Source: an uncultured Deinococcota bacterium
Lineage (GTDB): Bacteria > Deinococcota > Deinococci > Deinococcales > Trueperaceae
DNA: 62,660 nucleotides
Direction of reading: 5' to 3'
NCBI GenBank assembly: GCA_947311535.1
Contig: CAMZLP010000072.1
Coordinates: forward strand, 1 to 62,660
In this document: piece by piece, positions 53,528 to 61,345 of the stretch
How the letters are laid out: every line of letters starts with the position of its first letter
Position numbering within the stretch: position 1 is the first letter of the stretch
Notes under the pieces: model-generated
What the model was told of the DNA's origin: nothing
Databases searched by the model: none
Seen by the model: the letters and a program-made list of their open reading frames with translations, nothing else
Translations under genes and position numbers: made by a program

Positions 53528-55716
53528 CAAAAGCCCCACATTTCCCACTCTACTTCAAGATTTTTATCTAAACTATCATTGATTTTTTGTAATAGTGCTG
53601 TTATATCTGCTGACTTAGCATTACCAAGGTTTACGATGAAATTTGCATGCTCATAAGTGACCATTGCATCACCAATTTGTAAGCCTTTTAAGCCGGCATC
53701 ATCAATTATTTTACCAGCACTTGCATAGCTTGGGTTTTTAAAAGCGCAGCCAGCTGATTTCTTTTTTGGTTGATTTTTGCGAGCAGCGTCAACTTTTGCT
53801 AATTTTTGCTGAATTTTTGATTTTGCTGCTTTATTTAAAACAAGCCTTGCGCGAGTAATGACTGCGTTTTTGGCTAAATCACTATGGCGATAAGATAAAC
53901 CTAGTTCCGAAGCTGACAAAATCTTTAATTGACCTTCATGGAAAACTTCAATTTCTTTAAGGCAATCAGATATTTCACCAAAACGAGTACCAGCATTCAT
54001 TTTTATAGCTCCTCCTAATTGTGCAGGAATACCTAACAAGCCCTCTACGCCAGATAAGTTAAATTTACTTGCTTTGCGTACTAGACCAGGTAGAGGTGTT
54101 GCGGCAGAAAACCAAAAATCATTTTCTCCCTGCCAAGTATTTAAATTATTAAAGCCCTTACCAAGTTTAATTACTCGCTCATCAACACCTTTATCTGAAA
54201 TTAAGAGGTTTGAGCCAGCACCTATTATTCTAAATTCTTTTTGAACGGCTTGTTTTAACTCTTCAATATTATTTACTTCCCACAATTCGGCTGTTCCGCC
54301 AACTTTTAAGCTACAATAGTCTTTTAATTCAACAATATTTTGATTATCTTTTAGTTTGCTAAAAGCAATCAATTTTTCGGCAATTCGCCAGACATCGCCA
54401 GCACCTAGTGTGATTATTAAGTCGTTGCTTTCTAAGCTGCTAAATAAATATCTTGCAGCGGAGTTTATATCGTGATGGCTAACTTTTTTATTTTTATTTT
54501 GTAAATAGTCGATTATAAGTTGTGAAGATATTCCTGGAATTTCTTTTTCGCCAAAATTGTAAATATCTAAGACAATTATCTCGTCAGCAACGCTGACTGC
54601 TTTTGCCAATTCTTGCCAATTTTGAGCAGTTCGAACCATTCTATGTGGTTGTAAAACGGCTCTAACTCTTTTTTTAGTATTTTTGGCAGTTTTTAATGTG
54701 GCTTTAATTTCAGTTTGGTGAACGGCATAATCGTCAATAATTAGGGCTCCTTTGACTTTGCCCCATATTTGCCAGCGTCGACCCACTCCATGAAATTTTT
54801 CTAAGGCCTTGACTGCCTTATTTATATCTAAGCCATAGAGCTCAGCCAAAGCCAAAGCGGCGCTTGCATTTTGAACATTGTGGGCTCCGGGTACATTGAG
54901 TTTTACTGCTACCGTATTGCCGTTTCTTAATTTTAATTGAAATAGGCTCGAGCCTGAACAAAGCTCCTCATTAAGAATCCTATAATCAGCTAATTCACTG
55001 TAGCCATAGCTAAAATAATTTTTTGACTTAGTATCAATTAGCTTTTCTAAATTTGGGCAATCAGCGTAATAAATCAATTTATTTGTCTTGCTAATATATT
55101 GTTTTACCGCATTATTTAAATCTGCCTTGCTAGCATAATAATTTCGTCTTTCATCAAACTCGCCTGCAATATGGTCATAGCCCAAATTGGCAATTATTGC
55201 CGCATCGGTTTTTAAATTAGCAAAAGCTGGGTTAGACTCATCAACTTCAGCTATTAAATACTTACTATTCCCATAACGCCAGTTTCCTGAAATCTCTGCT
55301 AATTCTGCCCCGATTTGTATTGAGGGGTCTTGCTTTAGAGCTAAAAAGATTACAGCTACCATAGCAGTAATAGTACTTTTACCGTGGCTACCAGTTATGC
55401 CAATTGTTTTGTGGTTGGTAAATAATTCAGCTAAAAGCTCTAATCTACCGATTCGTTCTATGTCGTTTTCTATTGCAGTTTTGAGTTCGGCTTCATTATC
55501 GCTAATAGCCTTATTGTAGACTAGTCTGTCTATACCTTCTAAGTGATCAACAGAGTGACCAATTTGAACATTTATACCTTCTTTGAGAAGCTCTAAGATA
55601 GTATTTGATTCTTTAATATCGCAGCCACTTACCTGATAACCTTTGGCAGAATAGTAGCGTGCCAAGCCACTCATACTAATGCCACCGATACCTAAAAAAT
55701 GAAGATGCTTGCTCAT
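53527..55716 (-). CDS. murCB: MurC-MurB fusion protein
   Basis: One 729-aa ORF encodes two peptidoglycan enzymes. Residues 1 to about 430 are UDP-MurNAc:L-alanine ligase MurC: HFLGIGGISMSGLARYY, P-loop GITGSHGKSTITAM, EVDESNPAF and DDYAVHQTEIKATL. Residues about 445-729 are UDP-enolpyruvoylglucosamine reductase MurB: RIIGAGSNLLISD, GIPAQLGGAIKMNAG, SYRHSDL and SAGCAFKNP (Cys where E. coli has catalytic Ser, as in type II enzymes). No stop or frameshift occurs at the junction (about KLIAFSKLKDNQNIVELKDY). The enzymes catalyse consecutive steps, MurB before MurC. Confidence 0.95.
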   Translation of the reverse strand: MSKHLHFLGIGGISMSGLARYYSAKGYQVSGCDIKESNTILELLKEGINVQIGHSVDHLEGIDRLVYNKAISDNEAELKTAIENDIERIGRLELLAELFTNHKTIGITGSHGKSTITAMVAVIFLALKQDPSIQIGAELAEISGNWRYGNSKYLIAEVDESNPAFANLKTDAAIIANLGYDHIAGEFDERRNYYASKADLNNAVKQYISKTNKLIYYADCPNLEKLIDTKSKNYFSYGYSELADYRILNEELCSGSSLFQLKLRNGNTVAVKLNVPGAHNVQNASAALALAELYGLDINKAVKALEKFHGVGRRWQIWGKVKGALIIDDYAVHQTEIKATLKTAKNTKKRVRAVLQPHRMVRTAQNWQELAKAVSVADEIIVLDIYNFGEKEIPGISSQLIIDYLQNKNKKVSHHDINSAARYLFSSLESNDLIITLGAGDVWRIAEKLIAFSKLKDNQNIVELKDYCSLKVGGTAELWEVNNIEELKQAVQKEFRIIGAGSNLLISDKGVDERVIKLGKGFNNLNTWQGENDFWFSAATPLPGLVRKASKFNLSGVEGLLGIPAQLGGAIKMNAGTRFGEISDCLKEIEVFHEGQLKILSASELGLSYRHSDLAKNAVITRARLVLNKAAKSKIQQKLAKVDAARKNQPKKKSAGCAFKNPSYASAGKIIDDAGLKGLQIGDAMVTYEHANFIVNLGNAKSADITALLQKINDSLDKNLEVEWEMWGF

Positions 55717-56783
55717 GAATTATCCTTTTCATTTATTAAATTCTTAATGGCTTTTAGAAATTCTTTTGCCGAACCAGCGGGGGAGAGTTTTTTTGCGTTT
55801 TGAGAAGCTTCTTGCAAAACATCTGGATTTAAAGCGTTTTGCCAAATTTGACTTAAGTTTGCTATCTCTTTTTGCTCTACTACCCAGCCTGCTCCTGCTT
55901 TTTCAACGGCTCGAGCATTGTGTAATTGATGGTTTTCAGCAGAACTTGCTAATGGAATCATAATACAAGGAACGCCATAAAATGCTGCTTCAGAAAGTGT
56001 ACCAACCCCTGCGCGACAAATTGCAATATTGGCCGCAGACCAAGCTAAGGAGGCATCAACGAATCCTTGGACTTGGTAGTTTTTTAACAGAACTGTTTTT
56101 TCTATCATATCATTTTGCCATTTACTTCCACTTGAGTGTAAAACGCTTATGCTCGAGCCTAATTGCTCAAAAGCCTTTGGAACTTCATTATTTAAAAAAA
56201 CTGAACCTTGTGAACCGCCCATCACAAATGCTACTAAGTCTTGCTCGGGTAAATCTAGTCTATGTCTTGCCTCTAACCTATCTATTATTTGCTCTCTTAT
56301 AGGATAGGCAATTTGTAAGCTATTTTTCACTTTTGGTAAGAATTCTAAAGCTTCTTTATAGCCATAAGCTAATAATTCTGAAGATTTTGCAAACCACCTA
56401 GTTACTTTTCCTGGAAAAGCGTTACCTTCTTGAAGAATAAAAGGAATGCCTAATAACTTTGCAGCCAAAATACCCGGGAAACTAGCAAATCCACCAAAAC
56501 CAATAACTATGCTTGGTTTAAGCCTTTGTAGAATTCTAATTGCTTTTAGTAAACCTAAAAAGATATTTATAAGAACAAAAGGATTTGGTCTACTGCGGTT
56601 TAGCTTACCAGTTTTAACGCCATAAAATTTAAAACCAGCTTCGGGTATAATTTTGGCTTCCATGCCATTTTTGGAACCAATGAAAGCAATTTTAAAGTCT
56701 TCACTTGCTTCTTTTGCTATAGCTATTGCAGGAAATATATGACCACCTGTACCACCAGTTGCAAAGACAATTAACTTTTTCAT
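55713..56783 (-). CDS. murG: UDP-GlcNAc:lipid I transferase MurG
   Basis: GT-B glycosyltransferase making lipid II at the inner membrane. At 356 aa it has the N-terminal motif FATGGTGGHIFPAIAIAKE, GFGGFASFPGILAAKLL, the UDP-binding MGGSQGSVFLNNEVP, and the C-terminal ICRAGVGTLSEAAFYGVPCIMIPL with the following AENHQLHNA. Overlaps murC-murB and ftsW by 4 nt each, showing translational coupling through the cluster. Confidence 0.96.
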   Translation of the reverse strand: MKKLIVFATGGTGGHIFPAIAIAKEASEDFKIAFIGSKNGMEAKIIPEAGFKFYGVKTGKLNRSRPNPFVLINIFLGLLKAIRILQRLKPSIVIGFGGFASFPGILAAKLLGIPFILQEGNAFPGKVTRWFAKSSELLAYGYKEALEFLPKVKNSLQIAYPIREQIIDRLEARHRLDLPEQDLVAFVMGGSQGSVFLNNEVPKAFEQLGSSISVLHSSGSKWQNDMIEKTVLLKNYQVQGFVDASLAWSAANIAICRAGVGTLSEAAFYGVPCIMIPLASSAENHQLHNARAVEKAGAGWVVEQKEIANLSQIWQNALNPDVLQEASQNAKKLSPAGSAKEFLKAIKNLINEKDNS

Positions 56784-57829
56784 TTAACTAACCCTTGCTT
56801 TCTAGCAGCACGATAATTGCTTTGAATAAAACCTAAAGCAATAGAAACTGATAAAAGATTATTAACACCATGACTTACAAATGGTAAAACAACCCCGGTA
56901 ATTGGTAATAAACCTGCTGATACTAATAAATTTAAAATTGCTTGACCAGATATATAAGTCACTGCACCAGCAGATAACAGGCTACCAGGGCCAGGTTTTA
57001 AAGAAGCAATTTGCATACCCCTAATTGCAATAATGAAATAGATGACAACCAAACTTAGTATTCCTGAAAGACCAATTGCTTGCCAGATAGAAACTGAAAC
57101 CATATCAGTGTGAGCTGCTGGAACACGTACAGGTATTCCTGGACCCAATCCTGTAAAGCCTGCTTGCTCGATGCTTCTTTTAGCAACTCTAGGTTGGTAA
57201 GATGCATCAACATCAGCATCAGCATTAAAAAATACTGTAATGCGGTTCATAACGTGGTCATATTTATTTAACATAGGTGCTAAAACAAAAATAGCAATTA
57301 CCCCAGCAAAGAGAGAAATTCCTATTAGCCTTAAGAAATTTGTGCCAGCAATTGCCATTATTAATACTGCTAAAAGGAAAACAAAGATAGCTGTTGAAAA
57401 ATCTGTTTCGACTAAAATTAAGCCACTTGCAATACCAATAATCAACATAGGCCTCCACAGTGCCCAATTATCTAAATTGCTTCTGTGATTATAAAAAAAA
57501 CTTGCAAGATAAGCTACAACTGCCACTTTGGCCAATTCGGAAGGTTGTAGGGTAAATGGCCCTATGGGTATCCAACGTTGGGCATGCTGGCCTGGGGTTG
57601 AAACACCAATAAACAAAACTACAATTAATAACCCTATACTAAAGAGGTAAAAAAATGGGCTAATTTTGGCGAGGGATTTTGGAGGGATATAAGAAATAAT
57701 AGCTATCATCAAAAAAGCTATTATGATATAAATAACTTGCTCAAGAAACATATTCGGAGAATGGTTTGTAACGCCTAAGACACCTAATAAGCCAAGCAGT
57801 ATCTGACAATATATCAATATTCTGTCCAT
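56780..57829 (-). CDS. ftsW: SEDS-family glycosyltransferase FtsW
   Basis: Polytopic peptidoglycan polymerase, 349 aa with about 10 helices. SEDS features: QRWIPIGPFTLQPSELAKVAVVAYLA (with the catalytic Asp region DFSTA after it), SIEQAGFTGLGPG and a C-terminal GVVLPFVSHGVNNLLSVSIALGF. Position between murD and murG in the dcw order identifies FtsW rather than RodA. Starts at the murD stop (1-nt overlap). Confidence 0.94.
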   Translation of the reverse strand: MDRILIYCQILLGLLGVLGVTNHSPNMFLEQVIYIIIAFLMIAIISYIPPKSLAKISPFFYLFSIGLLIVVLFIGVSTPGQHAQRWIPIGPFTLQPSELAKVAVVAYLASFFYNHRSNLDNWALWRPMLIIGIASGLILVETDFSTAIFVFLLAVLIMAIAGTNFLRLIGISLFAGVIAIFVLAPMLNKYDHVMNRITVFFNADADVDASYQPRVAKRSIEQAGFTGLGPGIPVRVPAAHTDMVSVSIWQAIGLSGILSLVVIYFIIAIRGMQIASLKPGPGSLLSAGAVTYISGQAILNLLVSAGLLPITGVVLPFVSHGVNNLLSVSIALGFIQSNYRAARKQGLVK

Positions 57830-59136
57830 TAGAGACTGGCCTTTACTAATGCTCTAAATATTTCCCCACGCTCTTTATAGCTTTTAAACTGATCAAAAGA
57901 AGATGCTAAGGGTGCCAATAAAATACTGCCACCAGAGTCCTTTAAGTTCTTTTGAGCAATATCTATTGCATATTTTAGAGATTCTTTACCATCGCTATTG
58001 TTGCAAATAACTGTTTTGCACCAATTGCCTAGCTCGTTTGTAAATTCATTAGCTGATTCTCCGATGGCAATCATTAAACTAACTTTAGTTTTTATGAGCT
58101 CTTCTAACTGAGAAAAGTCTGCACCTTTATTTACCCCACCAGCTATCCAAACAATTGGGGCTTGGCTAGCCTCTAGAGCGGCTTTAACCGCTAGGGTTCT
58201 GGTTGCAATTGAATCTTCGATATAAACGATATTGTCTTTTTGGGCAAATAGCGAATAACGACCAGGCTCTGGCTCTAGCTCTTTTAAAAGCTTGCTAATT
58301 TGCTCATGCTCGAGCCCTTTTTCATAAACTACCAAAGCTGCTGCTAAGGCATTTGCTATAAAGTGCTTAGCATTAAATTTTAATTCATCAACTGAAAGTA
58401 GTTCTTTATCAAAAAGAAAGAGCTTAGCATCATCTAAGTAGGCATCGGCTTTATTTTTTAAGGAAAAGCTTTGAGTTCTTGCCATAGTTTCATTTGCCCA
58501 AATTCTTAGCTTAGGGCTATCTTGATTAAAAATAAAGAGCTCGCTCTCGCCTAAATTATTAAGAATATTCTTTTTAGCAGCATGGTAGCTATTTATATCT
58601 TTGTGATAATCAAGATGATCTATATCTAAATTTGCAATAACAGCAATGCTTGGTTTTAAACTAGGTACTCGCTCCAATTGAAAAGAAGAGAGCTCAACTA
58701 CCGAGATTTTATCAGTACTGGCGACCTCAGCTAATGCTGGCTCAATATTACCGCCAGCTACGGCATCAATCCGTGCTGCATTAAGCATTTTAGTAACCCA
58801 GCGTGTGATACTACCTTTGCCAGCTGTACCTGTAATTGCAATTATTTCGCTATCGATAGTTCTATAGACCCATTCAACTTCACCAATTGTTTCAAGATCA
58901 TTTTTACGAAGATAAACTAAATCTTTGTGCATATAAGGAACGCCAGGGGCAGCAATACAAATATCAATACTAGAATTGCGAATATTGTTAATCGCAATTG
59001 CGTTAATTTCTTGCATTAGTTTTATATCCTCAGCTTGAGGATTGTGGTCAAAATAATAAATCTGCTGCCCTTGAGAAAATGCCAGCTTTGCGGCAGCTCT
59101 ACCGCTGCGACCAAGCCCATATACTAAGACCTTCAT
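57829..59136 (-). CDS. murD: UDP-MurNAc-L-Ala:D-glutamate ligase
   Basis: Adds D-Glu to the peptidoglycan precursor. At 435 aa it has the N-terminal Rossmann motif VYGLGRSGRAAAKLA, ATP loop ITGTAGKGSITRW (the usual T-N-G-K-T-T is here T-A-G-K-G-S), VVELSSFQLERV, ANLDIDHLDYH and EPGRYSLFAQKDNIVYIEDSIATR. The loop variant keeps the Lys and a hydroxyl residue, so activity is expected. Overlaps mraY by 4 nt. Confidence 0.95.
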   Translation of the reverse strand: MKVLVYGLGRSGRAAAKLAFSQGQQIYYFDHNPQAEDIKLMQEINAIAINNIRNSSIDICIAAPGVPYMHKDLVYLRKNDLETIGEVEWVYRTIDSEIIAITGTAGKGSITRWVTKMLNAARIDAVAGGNIEPALAEVASTDKISVVELSSFQLERVPSLKPSIAVIANLDIDHLDYHKDINSYHAAKKNILNNLGESELFIFNQDSPKLRIWANETMARTQSFSLKNKADAYLDDAKLFLFDKELLSVDELKFNAKHFIANALAAALVVYEKGLEHEQISKLLKELEPEPGRYSLFAQKDNIVYIEDSIATRTLAVKAALEASQAPIVWIAGGVNKGADFSQLEELIKTKVSLMIAIGESANEFTNELGNWCKTVICNNSDGKESLKYAIDIAQKNLKDSGGSILLAPLASSFDQFKSYKERGEIFRALVKASL

Positions 59137-60044
59137 AAGATTTTACCTGTGTATACAAGAGCTAATAAAACAACAAAGCTTGTGATAAGTAAAAAACGTG
59201 CAACCACTTTGCTCTCTGGCCAGCCGGTTAATTCAAAATGGTGATGGATTGGAGTCATTTTAAAAACTCTTTTGCCATTAGTGAGCTTAAAATAGCTGAC
59301 TTGAATAATGACTGACAACATCTCGATAAGAGGGATTATGGCGATAAGTGGTAAATACCAGACTTTGTCAGATAATATTGCTGTAGCTGCAATTGCAGCT
59401 CCTAATGCTTCTGAACCAACTCCACCCATAAAGACTCGAGCTGGTTTGTTGTTGTACCACAAAAAACCAAGTAGAGCACCTATTAGAGCTTTTGAGAAGC
59501 TGAGTTCAATAAAAACAATTAATACTAAAACGCTTACCCCAGCGGCTAGACCATCTAAACCATCTGTAAAATTAAGAGCGTTTATCATGCCCATAATAAC
59601 AATGGTAAAACCTATAATATCCAAATAATAATTGCCAAACATAGCGTGACCATTATTTGCGGCATAGACTGCAAAGCTAAGTGCAAAAATTCCCTGTCCA
59701 AGCAAGCGATAGCGGGCTAATAGGCCAGTAGAAGCGTCTTCACCACGGGCAACTTTATTCTTTTTTTGTAAAGATAAAATATCGTCATAGAAGCCGATTA
59801 AGGCTGTGGTAACAGTTAATAAAACTAAAATTTGGCTTGCTTGGGTTTTTTGACCCCAAATTAGATAACTAATAATAGCAGCAGATAAAAAACCAAGCCC
59901 ACCCATTGTTGGGGTGCCTTCTTTACTTAAGTGGCTTTTGGGGCCAGCCTTACGAATGCTTTTACCCCAAGAAAATCTTTTGGCAAATTGAATAAAATTT
60001 CCGACAAATAAAATAGATAGAAGTACGGAGTAAATGATTATCAT
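59133..60044 (-). CDS. mraY: Phospho-MurNAc-pentapeptide transferase
   Basis: Integral membrane transferase making lipid I. At 303 aa (shorter than the usual 320-360) it has GPKSHLSKEGTPTMGGLGFL, DDILSLQKKNKVARG, the Mg site NALNFTDGLDGLAAG and the cytoplasmic HHHFELTGWPESKVV motif (TPIHHHFE). Overlaps murF and murD by 4 nt each. Confidence 0.96.
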   Translation of the reverse strand: MIIIYSVLLSILFVGNFIQFAKRFSWGKSIRKAGPKSHLSKEGTPTMGGLGFLSAAIISYLIWGQKTQASQILVLLTVTTALIGFYDDILSLQKKNKVARGEDASTGLLARYRLLGQGIFALSFAVYAANNGHAMFGNYYLDIIGFTIVIMGMINALNFTDGLDGLAAGVSVLVLIVFIELSFSKALIGALLGFLWYNNKPARVFMGGVGSEALGAAIAATAILSDKVWYLPLIAIIPLIEMLSVIIQVSYFKLTNGKRVFKMTPIHHHFELTGWPESKVVARFLLITSFVVLLALVYTGKIL

Positions 60045-61330
60045 GGTGCTGCCTCTAGTATACTAAGAACTTTTTCAAATTTCATTCCACGTGATGCCTT
60101 GATTAAAATACTACCTTCTTTTTTTAAGCTTTTTAAATATTCTTGTGAGCTTTTTATGCTATCAAAATGCATAGCTTTGGGAATGTCTTTTGAAATAAAT
60201 TGAGCATTGTCACCAATTGTGATTAGTTTTAAATTAGACATGTATTTAGATAAGCCCTGATGGTATTTTGCAGAATTAGGACCAAGCTCGAGCATATCCC
60301 CAAGAATTACCGTATGAGGTTTGGGCAAACTAGCAAGTACTTTTAGAGCTTCTTTTACAGCTATAGGGCTAGAATTATAACTGTCATCTAAAATCAAATA
60401 GTTAGCATGTTTTCTTATTTCTAATCGACCAGGCTCGAGCCTAAGCCCAGCTAATCTTTGAGCAGCTTTGTTTAAATCGTAGTTTAATTCTTTGGCCAAA
60501 GCTAGTGCAACAGTGGCAGCTTTTGCCATTGCTGACGATAAAACTGGGATTTTAAATTCCAAACCCTCAAATTCTAAGATTTGGCCACTGCTATCTTGTT
60601 TTATGATTTTGGATAGATAGTCGGCATTATTGGGAAATATGCCATATGTTTTGATATTGCTAGATTTCCTAATAAATTGCTCAGCATCACTAGAAACAAA
60701 GGACATCTTTGGACCATTCAAGATTTTTTTCTTTTCTTTAGCTATGTTTTCTAAGCTTTTTAATCCAGATAAATGACTCTCAGCAATGAGGGTTAAAACA
60801 GCATAATCAGGCTTTGCCAAATTAAGCAAAATATCCATTTCACCAATATGATCAATGCCTAATTCTAAGACTAAATCTTGTTTTTGCTCTTTGGCTATAA
60901 TTGTTTCAATAAGAGTTTTGGCTAAAGCCAAAGGAGTATTAAAATTCCCAGGGCTTTTGGGTATAGCTAAGGCGCTGGCAATAAAGCTTTTGCTACTAGT
61001 TTTACCAGCAGATCCTGTGACTGCAATTATATTGCCGCTGTGTTGGGCTCGAGCCCAATGCCCTAAATCCATTAATATCTGTGCGGGGTCAGTAACTAAA
61101 ATAGCTTTGTCATGGGCAATGTTAGAAACAATAAATTTAGCACCACGTTCAAGAGCCTGACTAGCGTATTTTATTCCATGTGAGTTCTCACCAGCAAAAG
61201 CAAAAAATATATCACCTTTTTTTACCCGATTGCTATGAAATGAAACCCCGCTTGCCAATCCAAAATCGGTTTCTAATTCGATGTTGGCAATCTTTGCAAT
61301 TAGTTGGGAGTCAAAGTCTGTAGTTGTCAT
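60041..61330 (-). CDS. murF: UDP-MurNAc-tripeptide:D-Ala-D-Ala ligase
   Basis: Adds D-Ala-D-Ala to the precursor. At 429 aa it has the N-terminal substrate domain (GVSFHSNRVKKGDIFFAFAGENSHG), ATP loop AVTGSAGKTSSKSF, LVLELGIDHIGEM, ILDDSYNSSPIAVKEAL and VILGDMLELG. It follows the ftsI-like gene by 15 nt. The gene normally between them, murE, is missing from this position, so the third amino-acid ligase must be encoded elsewhere. Confidence 0.95.
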   Translation of the reverse strand: MTTTDFDSQLIAKIANIELETDFGLASGVSFHSNRVKKGDIFFAFAGENSHGIKYASQALERGAKFIVSNIAHDKAILVTDPAQILMDLGHWARAQHSGNIIAVTGSAGKTSSKSFIASALAIPKSPGNFNTPLALAKTLIETIIAKEQKQDLVLELGIDHIGEMDILLNLAKPDYAVLTLIAESHLSGLKSLENIAKEKKKILNGPKMSFVSSDAEQFIRKSSNIKTYGIFPNNADYLSKIIKQDSSGQILEFEGLEFKIPVLSSAMAKAATVALALAKELNYDLNKAAQRLAGLRLEPGRLEIRKHANYLILDDSYNSSPIAVKEALKVLASLPKPHTVILGDMLELGPNSAKYHQGLSKYMSNLKLITIGDNAQFISKDIPKAMHFDSIKSSQEYLKSLKKEGSILIKASRGMKFEKVLSILEAAP

Positions 61331-61345
61331 AACTTGCTCTCAATG

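Larger units (their letters stand above)
1578..61053. repeat. Highly iterated palindrome GCTCGAGC (core CTCGAG), 56 dispersed copies
   Basis: By hand reading, CTCGAG starts at: 1578, 3390, 4537, 6024, 8989, 9108, 10358, 12450, 13350, 15207, 17670, 18586, 18747, 18922, 19178, 20960, 21663, 21673, 23111, 26729, 27939, 28650, 28849, 29384, 29653, 32476, 32892, 34634, 36170, 36182, 36853, 36946, 37409, 37762, 40288, 40895, 41713, 41848, 43005, 43201, 43662, 43918, 44680, 46069, 47090, 47249, 50157, 51845, 54947, 55910, 56152, 58309, 59435, 60287, 60434, 61048. About 40 are GCTCGAGC. At about 37% G+C, roughly 7 hexamers and 0.25 octamers are expected. All but one lie in genes, in all three frames: Ala-Arg-Ala, Leu-Glu and Ser-Ser. 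Confidence 0.93.

Noticed and set aside
1578-61053. Codon bias or a repeated protein motif as the cause of CTCGAG enrichment
   Set aside because: The motif occurs in all three codon phases (Leu-Glu, Ala-Arg-Ala, Gly-Ser-Ser) and in unrelated protein families.
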